DNA of 64,000 nucleotides from positions 1 to 64,000 of the forward strand of contig NZ_FUIE01000084.1 in assembly GCF_900163625.1 (NCBI RefSeq), written 5' to 3'. The notes under the pieces are model-generated. The model was not told where the DNA came from. It ran no database searches and saw nothing but the letters and a program-made list of their open reading frames with translations. The translations under genes were made by a program, and so were the position numbers. The DNA is from Brevundimonas diminuta 3F5N. GTDB taxonomy: Bacteria > Pseudomonadota > Alphaproteobacteria > Caulobacterales > Caulobacteraceae. How positions within the stretch are numbered: the stretch's first letter is position 1; every line of letters begins with the position of its first letter. Of this stretch, positions 1 through 9,100 are shown one piece after another.

Positions 1-55
1 GAGCAACGCGCGCCGCGCCAACCGGCACGGTCGAGCCCTTGGCCAAAGCACTGGG

Positions 56-73
56 TCCCGGCGTCCGCCGGGA
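56..73. repeat. Short perfect palindrome downstream of acs
   Basis: Two 8-base arms (TCCCGGCG at 56-63 and CGCCGGGA at 66-73) surround a 2-base centre. The hairpin lies just past the acs stop codon on the minus strand, so it may end the acs transcript, although no T-run follows it. The sequence resembles the small REP-like palindromes scattered between alphaproteobacterial genes. Bases 1-55 hold nothing else I can assign. Confidence 0.45.
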
Positions 74-89
74 TGAGCGGGTATTGAAG

Positions 90-2027
90 TCAGGCCGCGC
101 GGTTCTTCACCAGATCATCCACCACTGACGGATCGGCCAGCGTCGAGGTGTCGCCCAACGCGCCCAGTTCGTTCTCGGCGATCTTGCGCAGGATGCGCCG
201 CATGATCTTGCCCGAGCGGGTCTTGGGCAGGCCTGGCGCCCACTGGATCACGTCGGGGGCGGCGATGGGGCCGATCTCCTCGCGGACCTGGGCGACCAGG
301 GCCTTGCGCAGGTCTTCGGTGGCCTCGACCCCCTTGTTCAGGGTGACATAGGCGTAGATGCCTTGACCCTTGATGTCGTGGGGGAAGCCGACGACGGCGG
401 CCTCGGCCACGTCGTCGTGCAGGACGAGCGCGCTCTCGACCTCGGCGGTGCCCATGCGGTGGCCCGAGACGTTGATGACGTCATCGACCCGGCCGGTGAT
501 CCAGTAGTAGCCGTCCGCGTCGCGGCGGCAGCCGTCGCCGGTGAAATACTTGCCCGGATAGGTCGAGAAATAGGTCTCGAAGAAGCGCTGGTCGTCGCCG
601 TAGACCGTCCGCATCTGGCCCGGCCAGCTGTCGGTGATGCACAGATTGCCCTCGGTCGCGCCGTCCAGCACTGCGCCCTCGGCGTCGACGATTTGAAGCT
701 CGACGCCGGGCAGGGGCTTCGTCGCCGAGCCGGGCTTAAGGTCGGTCGCGCCGGGCAGGGGCGAGATCAGGGCGCCGCCCGTCTCGGTCTGCCACCAGGT
801 GTCGACGATGGGCAGGCGGCCTTCGCCGACGACCTCATGATACCAGCGCCAGGCCTCGGGATTGATCGGCTCGCCGACCGTGCCCAGCAGGCGCAGGGAC
901 TTGCGGCTGGACGCCTTCACCGGCGCGTCGCCGTCGCGCATCAGGGCGCGCAGGGCCGTGGGGGCGGTGTAGAAAATATTGACCTGATGCTTGTCCACCA
1001 CCTCCCAGAAGCGGCTGACGGTGGGATAGTTGGGCACGCCCTCGAACATCAGGGTCGTCGCCGCATTGGCCAGGGCGCCATAGACTACATAGGTGTGGCC
1101 CGTGACCCAGCCCACGTCGGCGGTGCACCAGAAGACCTCGCCGGGACGGTAGTCGAACACCAGCTCATGCGTATAGCTGGCCCAGAACAGATAGCCGCCG
1201 GTGGTGTGCAGCACGCCCTTGGGCTTTCCGGTCGAGCCGGAGGTGTAGAGGATGAACAGCGGGTCTTCGGCGTTCATCGGCTCGGGCGCGCAGTCAGGCG
1301 AGGCCTTTTCCGTCTCGACGCCCCAATCCAGATCGCGGCCCGCGACGAAGGGCACGTCCGCGCCGGTGTGGCGCAGGACGACGACCGTCTTCACGCCCGC
1401 GACCTTTTCTAGCGCCTTGTCGACATTGGCCTTCAGCGGCACGCGCTTGCCGGCGCGGCAGCCTTCGTCGGCGGTGATGACGAAGGTCGATTCACAGTCC
1501 TCGATCCGCCCGGCGATGCTGTCGGGCGAGAAGCCGCCGAAGATGACCGAATGCACCGCGCCGATGCGGGCGCAGGCCAGCATGGCGTAGGCCGCCTCAG
1601 GGATCATCGGCAGATAGATGGTGACGCGGTCGCCCTTCTGGACGCCGTTCGCCTTCAGCACATTGGCCAGGCGGCACACACGCTCATGAAGCTGGCCGAA
1701 GGTGACGGCTTCGCTGTCGGTCGGTTCGTCGCCTTCCCACAAGATAGCGACCTCGTCCTTGCGGGCGGGCAGGTGGCGGTCGATGCAGTTGACCGAGGCG
1801 TTCAGCACGCCGTCCTCGAACCAGCGGATGCGGAAGTCTTCCTTCTTGAAGGAGACGTCCTTGATCTTGGTCGGGAAGGTCATCCAGTCGAGACGTTCGG
1901 CCTGTTCGGCCCAGAAGGCCTCGGGGGTCTCGCGCGCCTGCATCCGGGCCGCTTCATAGCCGGCGCGGTCCATGTGGGCGCGGGCGGCCAGTTCGGCGGG
2001 GACGGGATAGATTTCCGGATCAGACAC
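90..2027 (-). CDS. acs: Acetyl-CoA synthetase (AMP-forming)
   Basis: Acs activates acetate to acetyl-CoA through an acetyl-AMP intermediate in the cytoplasm. The 645 residues match the usual length of about 650. The AMP-binding P-loop [10 protein letters not shown] is at residues 261-270. The C-terminal motif PKTRSGK ends in Lys607, the lysine that is acetylated in other Acs enzymes to switch them off. The start is GTG, chosen because the downstream residues match the family N-terminus and GGAGGA sits upstream at normal spacing. The gene follows the porin gene by 35 bases on the same strand, so both probably share the promoter region at 3416-3597. The CrbR/CrbS-like regulators nearby are the known activators of acs in other bacteria. 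Identification is close to certain; the regulation is inferred. Confidence 0.97.
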   Translation of the reverse strand: MSDPEIYPVPAELAARAHMDRAGYEAARMQARETPEAFWAEQAERLDWMTFPTKIKDVSFKKEDFRIRWFEDGVLNASVNCIDRHLPARKDEVAILWEGDEPTDSEAVTFGQLHERVCRLANVLKANGVQKGDRVTIYLPMIPEAAYAMLACARIGAVHSVIFGGFSPDSIAGRIEDCESTFVITADEGCRAGKRVPLKANVDKALEKVAGVKTVVVLRHTGADVPFVAGRDLDWGVETEKASPDCAPEPMNAEDPLFILYTSGSTGKPKGVLHTTGGYLFWASYTHELVFDYRPGEVFWCTADVGWVTGHTYVVYGALANAATTLMFEGVPNYPTVSRFWEVVDKHQVNIFYTAPTALRALMRDGDAPVKASSRKSLRLLGTVGEPINPEAWRWYHEVVGEGRLPIVDTWWQTETGGALISPLPGATDLKPGSATKPLPGVELQIVDAEGAVLDGATEGNLCITDSWPGQMRTVYGDDQRFFETYFSTYPGKYFTGDGCRRDADGYYWITGRVDDVINVSGHRMGTAEVESALVLHDDVAEAAVVGFPHDIKGQGIYAYVTLNKGVEATEDLRKALVAQVREEIGPIAAPDVIQWAPGLPKTRSGKIMRRILRKIAENELGALGDTSTLADPSVVDDLVKNRAA

Positions 2028-2062
2028 GCGATTTTCCTCCAGGGTCTTTTTCTTTTTCGGCC

Positions 2063-3415
2063 TTAGAAGCCGTATTTGGCGAACAGGATCAGACGGGTCA
2101 TGTCGCCGTCCAGTCCTGACTCGAGTTTGCGGTCAGCGAACATCACCTCGGCGCCCACATCAAACGCCGCAACCGGCGACCAGATCAGATTGGCGTGAAG
2201 GCTCTGGGCCGAACGGTTGGCGCCGGTTCCGGTCAGGGCTGTATCGTTGTCGACCTTCTGCGTCGACCAGATCAGGCTGGAGCGCCAGCCCGGCGCCCAG
2301 ACGTGGCGATAGGCGGCGAAGCCCGCGATCACGCCGATGGCCTCCAGATCGCCCGAGGCGTCCAGCACGGCGTCGTTGGAGAAGTTCAGCCCGACATAAC
2401 GGCCGATGCCTTCGCCGCCCGTCAGCATCAGGCGGATGTCGTCCTGCGCCCCGACCTTGAACTTGGCCGAGGCCGACAGGCCCCAGCCCGTGGCGGTGGA
2501 ATCGATGTTCGTCGCCGGGTTCTGATACTTCAGCTGGCGCACCAGGCCGGACAACTGCACGTCGCCCCACGGACGGCTGAGGCCATAGCGGGCGGTCAGG
2601 TCGGGCAGGCTGTTGTCGTCGGCGATGATGCGGGCGCCGCCGCCGAAGGGGGTGACGGTGGTCTCGGGGTTCTCCAGCGCGATGGAGAAGGGGCCGCGCG
2701 TATAGCGGACCTGGGCCTGACGGGCGAAGACCGTGCCCTCGGCCGCGCCGACGAAGTCCGCCGACTCCGGCAGGACGGCGGTGTTCTGGAAGTTGGTCCA
2801 CTCCTGGCCGATCAGCCAGTTGTCGATGGTGACGAAGGCGCGGCGCAGGGCGGGGTTCGAGCCGCTGGTCGTGCGTTGGTCGCCCGAGCCGGGTAGGGTC
2901 TGGAAGTCCATCTCCAGTCGCGTGCCGATCTTGTGGCCGCCGACCACGCCGTCGGTGGTCAGCCAGAAGCGGGTCTGGCGGGCGTTGAAGTCGGTAGCGA
3001 CGTCCTCGCTGTCGCCGCCGACCGGGATGGAGCCTGGCAGATGATAGTCACGCAGGGCGTCGCCGTTGGCCGGGTCGCCGCCGGAATATTTTGACGCCGT
3101 GAAGTCGGTCTTGATGAAGCCACCGAACTTCACCGTGTGGTCGCCGATGCGGAAGCCTTCCTCGCGCGGGGCGCCGGAGACGGGCGTCGGCGCGGGCGCC
3201 GAGGCTGTGCGCGTCTCCAGGCGGATGATGTCCTGGGCCTGCGACGCCTGCTGCGTTCGCGCGGCGACGACTTCGGATTTCAGACTGTTCAGCTCGGCTT
3301 CGAGCTGGGCGATGCGGGCTTCCAGAGCGGCGCTGGCGTCCTGAGCCAGTGCTGCACCGGGCGCGAGCAGCAGCGCGGCCGCAGCCACGCCGCCGAACAA
3401 ACGGCAGCTTCCCAT
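2063..3415 (-). CDS. DcaP-like outer-membrane porin
   Basis: Predicted outer-membrane channel of 450 residues. The open frame extends further upstream, but the ATG at 3415 begins a clear signal peptide (MGSCRLFGG, then an Ala/Leu-rich core ending at ALAQD) and has GGAGGA in front of it. After the signal peptide comes a short coiled coil (about residues 27-55, with heptads of Leu, Ile and Val), then a proline-rich linker, then about 350 residues of alternating beta-strand pattern ending in Phe (FAKYGF), the usual C-terminal signal for barrel insertion. A coiled coil before the barrel is characteristic of DcaP-type trimeric porins, some of which admit dicarboxylic acids. It is the first gene of an operon with acs, so it may bring acetate or other short acids through the outer membrane. 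The substrate is inferred. Confidence 0.82.
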   Translation of the reverse strand: MGSCRLFGGVAAAALLLAPGAALAQDASAALEARIAQLEAELNSLKSEVVAARTQQASQAQDIIRLETRTASAPAPTPVSGAPREEGFRIGDHTVKFGGFIKTDFTASKYSGGDPANGDALRDYHLPGSIPVGGDSEDVATDFNARQTRFWLTTDGVVGGHKIGTRLEMDFQTLPGSGDQRTTSGSNPALRRAFVTIDNWLIGQEWTNFQNTAVLPESADFVGAAEGTVFARQAQVRYTRGPFSIALENPETTVTPFGGGARIIADDNSLPDLTARYGLSRPWGDVQLSGLVRQLKYQNPATNIDSTATGWGLSASAKFKVGAQDDIRLMLTGGEGIGRYVGLNFSNDAVLDASGDLEAIGVIAGFAAYRHVWAPGWRSSLIWSTQKVDNDTALTGTGANRSAQSLHANLIWSPVAAFDVGAEVMFADRKLESGLDGDMTRLILFAKYGF

Positions 3416-3518
3416 GCGTGGTCCTCCCAGACCGTTGTTCCGGACCCGTCTGTCGCAGGCCTCAGAACGGCAGCATTCCGCGCGCTCCGGGTTTGCGGCC
3501 ATTAGCCATTCGTCTAGT

Positions 3519-3532
3519 TTCGACCAAAGTCG
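3519..3532. promoter_or_regulatory. Candidate regulator site TTCGACCAAAGTCG, upstream of porin-acs and crbR
   Basis: The core CGAC-N4-GTCG is a perfect inverted repeat. It lies in the divergent region between the porin-acs operon (104 bases from the porin ATG) and the response regulator gene (66 bases from its ATG). A nearly identical copy occurs at 4247-4260 before the transporter gene. Both copies have GCGGCCATTA nearby (3495-3504 here, 14 bases away). The repetition in just these two promoters of one pathway suggests binding by the response regulator encoded at 3598. This is an inference from sequence alone. Confidence 0.5.
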
Positions 3533-3597
3533 AGGCGCGGCATGGTGTCGTCGCGACGCGGCCGACGAAACAAGAACCGCGCGTGGGAAGGACACTC

Positions 3598-4212
3598 ATG
3601 GATCGCATCGTCGTCGCCGACGACCACCCCTTGTTTCGGGCAGCCCTGAAGTCGGCTGTCGAAAAGGCGTCCGAAGGCGCCCAGATCGTCGAATGCGCCA
3701 GCCTGGCCGAGGCTCAGGCCGCTCTGGGCGCGGGGCCGGTGGACCTGCTGCTGCTGGACCTGAAGCTGTCGGACGTGGACGGCATGACGGGCCTGACCCT
3801 GATCCGCGCCGATCATCCGGCCGTCCCGGTCGCCGTCGTTTCGGCCAGCGAGGAGGCGCCGACCATCCGCCGCGCCCTGGCGCTGGGGGCGGCGGGCTTC
3901 ATCCCCAAATCGGCGGCGTTGCCCGAAATGGTCGAGGCCATCCAGGCCATTCTCGAAGGCGAGACCTGGGCGCCTGAGGTCGAGGCGGCGAGCGAGGACG
4001 AGGTCGATCTGCAGGCGCGCATCGCCAGCCTGACGCCGTCGCAGCTGCGCATTCTGGAAGGGTTGAAGATCGGGCGGCTGAACAAGCAGATCGCCTTCGA
4101 CCTTGGCGTCACTGAGGCCACCATCAAGGCGCATCTGACCAGCGTCTTCCGCAAGCTGGGCGTCCAGAACCGGACCCAGGCGGTGATCCTGGCGCAGTCG
4201 CTGGAGCTCTGA
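3598..4212 (+). CDS. crbR: CrbR/ErdR-like response regulator (LuxR type)
   Basis: A 204-residue transcription regulator with a receiver domain (about 1-120) and a LuxR-type helix-turn-helix (about 140-204). The acidic pocket (ADD at 7-9), phospho-acceptor Asp54 (LLLLDLKLSD) and the conserved Lys in IPKSA are present. The DNA-binding part has the usual GLKIGRLNKQIAFDL and TIKAHL signatures. The open frame reaches 3349, but the ATG at 3598 begins exactly at the receiver strand (MDRIVVADDHP) and has GGAAGGA upstream. The sequence pattern matches the regulators that activate acs with a symporter-type sensor kinase (CrbR of Vibrio and Pseudomonas, ErdR). It is divergent from porin-acs, and the matching sensor is three genes along at 6149, with only one transporter gene between. 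The family is certain; the CrbR assignment rests on this context. Confidence 0.85.
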   Translation: MDRIVVADDHPLFRAALKSAVEKASEGAQIVECASLAEAQAALGAGPVDLLLLDLKLSDVDGMTGLTLIRADHPAVPVAVVSASEEAPTIRRALALGAAGFIPKSAALPEMVEAIQAILEGETWAPEVEAASEDEVDLQARIASLTPSQLRILEGLKIGRLNKQIAFDLGVTEATIKAHLTSVFRKLGVQNRTQAVILAQSLEL

Positions 4213-4246
4213 CGCTCTTTATTCGATAGGAAGCGGGCGGCCATTA

Positions 4247-4260
4247 TTCGACCAAGGTCG
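4247..4260. promoter_or_regulatory. Candidate regulator site TTCGACCAAGGTCG, upstream of MHS transporter
   Basis: Second copy of the dyad at 3519-3532, differing by one base (R = G here). The perfect inverted repeat here is CGACC-AA-GGTCG. GCGGCCATTA directly abuts it at 4237-4246. It lies 115 bases upstream of the transporter ATG, between the response regulator gene and the transporter. This placement suggests that the transporter belongs to the same regulon as acs. Confidence 0.5.
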
Positions 4261-4374
4261 CTCTGCGCAAACCACCGTTCCTGCTGTCACTCTCCCTTCC
4301 GACGCTCGGCGCAAAGCACGTCGGGCGCGAGGGAAACGCGCCGCACATCGCGGCCGCACAGGAAGGGACTGCCC

Positions 4375-6045
4375 ATGACCGACCGCACCATGGGTGCGGC
4401 GGACGGCGGCGAGCACACGGTCGACAAGAACGACCGGCTGGTGATTCTCGCCTCCTCCGTCGGCACCGTCATCGAATGGTACGACTTCTATCTTTACGGC
4501 TCGCTGGCCGCGATCATCTCCGCCCAGTTCTTCTCGGGCGTGAACGAGACCACCGGCTTCATCTTCGCCCTGATGGCCTTCGCCGCCGGTTTCGCCGTGC
4601 GTCCGTTCGGGGCCATCGTCTTCGGACGCATGGGCGACCTGTGGGGGCGCAAGAACACCTTCCTGGTGACCATGCTGCTAATGGGCATTTCGACCTTCGT
4701 CGTCGGCCTGCTGCCGCCCTATGCCGCCATCGGCATCGCCGCCCCGATCATCCTTGTGCTGATGCGCCTGATCCAGGGCCTGGCGCTGGGCGGGGAATAC
4801 GGCGGCGCCGCCACCTACGTCGCCGAGCACGCCCCGCACGGCAAGCGCGGCTTCTACACCTCCTTCATCCAGATCACCGCCACTGTGGGCCTGTTGCTCA
4901 GCCTGATGGTGATCCTGGGCGTGCGCTTCGCCGTGGGCGAGGAAGCCTTCGTCGAGTGGGGCTGGCGCATTCCCTTCCTGGTGTCGATCCTGCTGCTGGG
5001 CGTGTCCCTGTGGATCCGTCTGAAGCTGTCGGAGAGCCCGGCGTTCAAGCGCATGAAGGCTGAAGGCAAGGGCTCGACCACGCCTCTGAAGGACAGCTTC
5101 CTGAAGTGGCCGAACCTGAAGCTGGTGCTGATCGCCCTGTTCGGCCTGGCGGCCGGTCAGGCCGTAGTCTGGTACACGGGTCAGTTCTACGCCCTGTTCT
5201 TCCTCGAGAAGACGCTGAAGGTCGATCCGGCTCTGGCTAACATCCTGATCGCCGCCGCCCTGGCGCTGGCGACGCCCTTCTTCGTCTTCTTCGGCTGGCT
5301 GTCGGACAAGATCGGGCGCAAGCCGATCATCCTGGTCGGCTGCCTGCTGGCGGCCCTGACCTACTTCCCGCTGTTCAACGCCCTGACCGGCGCCGCCAAC
5401 CCGCGCCTGGCCGCCGCCGTGGCGGAGTCGCCGGTGACCGTCTACGCCGATCCGGCCGACTGCCACTTCCAGTTCGACCCCGTGGGCAAGACCGTCTTCA
5501 ACAGCTCGTGCGATCTCGCCAAGACCCATCTGGCCAAGGCGGGCGTCACCTACATCAACGAAGCCGCCCCGGCCGGAACCGTGGCCCAGGTGCGCATCGG
5601 CGATCAGGTCGTCGACAGCTTCAACGGCAAGACCATGCCCAAGGCCGACTTCGACGCCCAGAAGAAGACCTGGGACGCCGGCCTGACCGCCGCCCTGACC
5701 CAGGCCGGATACCCGGCCAAGGCCGACAGCGCCCTGGTCAACAAGCCTATGGTGATCGGCATCCTGTTCCTGCTGGTGCTGTATGTGACCATGGTCTACG
5801 GCCCGATCGCCGCCGCCCTGGTCGAAATGTTCCCGACCAAGGTGCGCTACACCTCCATGTCGCTGCCCTATCACATCGGCAACGGCTGGTTCGGCGGCTT
5901 CCTGCCGACCACGGCCTTCGCCATGGTCGCCGCTACGGGCAACATCTACTACGGCCTCTGGTACCCCATCGCCATCGCCGTGCTGACCCTGATCGTCGGC
6001 GTCCTCTTCGTGAAGGAAGGCAAGGACGTGGATATCCACGACTGA
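4375..6045 (+). CDS. MHS-family MFS carboxylate/proton symporter with large loop insertion
   Basis: A 556-residue inner-membrane transporter of the metabolite:H+ symporter branch of the MFS (relatives include ProP, KgtP and ShiA). The N-terminus VGTVIEWYDFYLYG is the hallmark of that branch, and GRMGDLWGRK is the loop 2-3 motif. About 12 membrane segments are visible. Between two late segments lies a soluble insertion of roughly 115 residues (about 340-456) with two cysteines at 363 and 379 that could form a disulfide. Ordinary members are about 430 residues, so the insertion explains the extra length. ATG at 4375 has AGGAAGGGA upstream. The gene sits between the CrbR- and CrbS-like regulators, so acetate, propionate or another short acid is a reasonable substrate guess. 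The substrate cannot be read from the sequence. Confidence 0.88.
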   Translation: MTDRTMGAADGGEHTVDKNDRLVILASSVGTVIEWYDFYLYGSLAAIISAQFFSGVNETTGFIFALMAFAAGFAVRPFGAIVFGRMGDLWGRKNTFLVTMLLMGISTFVVGLLPPYAAIGIAAPIILVLMRLIQGLALGGEYGGAATYVAEHAPHGKRGFYTSFIQITATVGLLLSLMVILGVRFAVGEEAFVEWGWRIPFLVSILLLGVSLWIRLKLSESPAFKRMKAEGKGSTTPLKDSFLKWPNLKLVLIALFGLAAGQAVVWYTGQFYALFFLEKTLKVDPALANILIAAALALATPFFVFFGWLSDKIGRKPIILVGCLLAALTYFPLFNALTGAANPRLAAAVAESPVTVYADPADCHFQFDPVGKTVFNSSCDLAKTHLAKAGVTYINEAAPAGTVAQVRIGDQVVDSFNGKTMPKADFDAQKKTWDAGLTAALTQAGYPAKADSALVNKPMVIGILFLLVLYVTMVYGPIAAALVEMFPTKVRYTSMSLPYHIGNGWFGGFLPTTAFAMVAATGNIYYGLWYPIAIAVLTLIVGVLFVKEGKDVDIHD

Positions 6046-6083
6046 TCGGGCGGCCTCGTAACAACTGACTTTCGCCAACCTGC

Positions 6084-6118
6084 GGGCGGTCCGGCTTCGG
6101 CCAGGCCGTCCTCTTTTT
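6084..6118 (+). terminator. Rho-independent terminator with TTCG loop after the MHS transporter
   Basis: Twelve-base arms at 6084-6095 and 6100-6111 pair with one mismatch and two G-U pairs around a TTCG tetraloop. A run of five T follows at 6114-6118. It lies about 40 bases after the transporter stop codon, which implies that the sensor gene at 6149 has its own promoter or depends on read-through. Confidence 0.75.
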
Positions 6119-6148
6119 CACTTGCCCGCGTGATCGCGCCCGGCCCAG

Positions 6149-9100
6149 ATGACGCCCATGTTCAGCCTCGCCACCCTGGCCCTGACGGCCTTCTACATGG
6201 CCGCCCTGTTCGGCATCGCCTGGTGGTACGAGCGGCCGCAGATCAAGGCGCGGCGCGGGATGTTGGGGCCGTCGCTCTACGCCCTGTCGCTGGCCATCTA
6301 CTGCACCTCCTGGACCTATTACGGGGCGGTGGGCACCGCCGCGCGCGACGGATGGGAGTATCTGCCCATCTATGGCGGTCCGATCCTGGGGCTGACCCTG
6401 CTGCTGCCGCTGTGGCGGCGCATCGCCTCGGCCGCTCGCCGCGAGAACGTCGGCTCGATGGCCGACTTCATCTCGTCCCGCTACGGCAAGAGCCCGGCGC
6501 TGGGCGCGGCGGTGGCGGGCGTCGCCATCCTGGGCTCGGTCCCCTACATCGCCCTTCAGCTCAAGTCGCTGTCGATGGCGGGCGAGATGATCACGGCGGG
6601 CACGCCCGTCGCCGGATCCGAGAGCCTGACCGTCCTGGTCATGGCGGCGGTGCTGGCCGGGTTCGCCATCCTGTTCGGCGCGCGAAGGCCCGACCTGACC
6701 GAGCACAACCGCGGCCTGATCCAGGCCATCGGCATCGAGTCCATCGTCAAGCTGGCCGCCCTGTTGGCTGTCGCCGTCTTCGCCGTCGTTCTACTGGCCG
6801 CCTCGCCGTCGCGTCAGGCCGTGACCGACAGCCTGGGCCAGTTGGGCGGCTGGCCGCATATCGACGCCCGCTTTATGGCCATCACCCTGGTGGCGACCCT
6901 GGCCATCTTCTGCTTGCCGCGCCAATTCCACGTCGCCTTCGTCGAGGGCGGCGATCCGGCCCAGGTGCGCCGCGCACGTTGGATATTCCCGCTGTATCTG
7001 ATCCTGACCACGCTGGCGGTCCTGCCGCTGGTGGCGGCGGGCGGGCTGTTCCGGCCCGAGACCAACCCCGACCTGCTGGTGTTGGCCCTGCCGTTCGGCG
7101 CCGGGCAGAGCCTGCTGACCGCCGTGGTCTTCGTTGGGGGCTTCTCGGCCGCCACCGCCATGGTCATCGTCGAGGCCGTGGCCCTGTCGGCCATGGTGTC
7201 CAACAACCTGGTCCTGCCGTTGATGGGGGCGGGGCGGCGGCGCGGCGCGGTCCAGCCGGACATGGCGCGGACCCTGCTGAACATCCGTCGCCTGGCCATC
7301 GTCGGCCTGCTGCTGCTGGCCTGGCTTTATTATCTGGCGATGGACCGTTCCAGCGGACTGGCGGCCATCGGCCTAGTGTCCTTCGCCGCCCTGGCCCAGT
7401 TGGCGCCGTCGCTGTTCGGGGCGGTGCTGTGGCGCGGCGGACGGGCCAGCGGCGCTCTGGCGGGATTGGCGGCGGGGATGGCGGTCTGGGCCGTCATGCT
7501 GGCCGCGCCGCAATTGGCGCCCGGCTTCGGCCTGAACGTTCCCGCCATGCTGGGGCTGGAAGACCCGTTCGCGGCGGGGGTCTTCCTCAGCCTGTCGCTG
7601 AACCTCGGCGTCTTCATCCTGGTGTCGCGGGCGCGGCCGCCGCGCCTGATCGACCGGGTGCAGGCCCGCGCCTTCGTCGACCGGCTCGGCCCCGACTGGA
7701 TGGAGGGGCGCGGCGGCTCGGCCGGGGCCTCGGTCGGCGACCTGCGCGCCCTGGTCGCCCGCTTCATCGGCGACGAGCGGGCCGAGCGGGCCTTCGCCGC
7801 CTGGGCGCGCGAAACCGATGTCAGGCTGAAGGACGCCGACCCGGCCGACGCGACCCTGGCCCGCGCGGCCGAGCGGATGCTGGCGGGGGCCGTCGGCGCC
7901 GCCGCCGCCCGCCGCGTCCTGGCCGCCGCCCTGGCCGCCGGAGGCCGCGCGCCCGAGGACGTGGTGCGGATGCTCGACGAGGCGTCCCAGGCCGTCCAGT
8001 TCAACCGCGACCTGTTGCAGACCACGCTGGACAACATCGATCAGGGCGTCAGCGTCGTCGACGAAGACCTGCGCCTGACCGCCTGGAACCGCCGCTATGT
8101 CGAGATGTTCGGCCTGCCCGCGGGCTTCGTCCACGTCGGCCTGCCCATCGCCGCCGTCTATCGCCTGAACGCCGAGCGCGGCGAGGCGGGCGTGCCGGAT
8201 CACGAGATCGACGCCTGGGTCGAGCGGCGGCTGGAGGCTCTGGCCCGCCGCATCCCCCACGACCACGAGCGCGAACAGCCCGACGGCCGCATCCTGCGCT
8301 CGTCCGGCGCGCCCATCCCCGGCGGCGGCTACGCCACCAGCTACACCGACATCACCGCCCTGCGCCGCGCCGCGCGCGAGCTGGAAGAGGCCAACGAACG
8401 GCTGGAGGCCCGCGTCGCCGACCGCACCGAACGGCTGGAGGAGGCCCGCCGCACGGCCGAGGACGCCACCGCCTCCAAGACCCGCTTCCTGGCCGCCGCC
8501 AGCCATGACCTGCTGCAACCGCTGCACGCCGCGCGCCTGTTCATCGCCGCCTTGCGAGAAGACGCCGATCTGGCCGGATCGCCCGCGCGCGGCCTGGCGA
8601 CCAACGCCGACCGCGCCATCGACAGCGCCCACCGCCTGCTGACCGCCCTTCTGAACCTGTCCAAGCTGGAGGCGGGCGGCGTCCAGCCCGCCGTGGCGCC
8701 GCTGGCGCTCGGCGGCCTGTTCGACGAACTGGCGCGAGAGTTCGCCCCGGTCGCCCGCGCCAAGGGGCTGACCTTGAAGGTGGCGTCATCGAGTCTGTGG
8801 ATCGCATCGGACCGCGACCTGCTGCGCTCCATGCTGCAAAATCTGGTCGGCAACGCCATCCGCTACACCGACCGGGGCCGAGTGCTGATCGGCGCCCGGC
8901 GTGACGGCGAGCGGGTGCAGATTCTGGTCAGCGACACCGGACGCGGCATCGCCGAGGCCGACCGCCAGGCCGTGTTCGGCGAGTTCGTGCGCCTGCCCGG
9001 CGCCCCGGTGGACGAGCCGGGCGCCGGCCTGGGCCTGGCCATCGTGCAGAAGCTGTCGGACCTGCTGGGCCACCCCCTGTCCCTGGCCTCGCGCGTCGGA

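Noticed and set aside
1..87. Open reading frame on the plus strand ending at TGA 85-87
   Set aside because: The peptide is the translation of the palindromic repeat and shows no protein family. A gene end cannot be supported.
363..1412. 349-residue open frame antisense to acs
   Set aside because: High GC and strongly biased codons keep the opposite strand open. The translation is full of Ala, Gly, Asp, Arg and His with no domain pattern, and acs on the other strand is certain.
6130..8508. 792-residue frame overlapping the crbS gene on the same strand
   Set aside because: Its translation is Arg/Gly/Pro-rich out-of-frame sequence with no membrane helices, whereas the crbS frame has continuous known domains through the same stretch.
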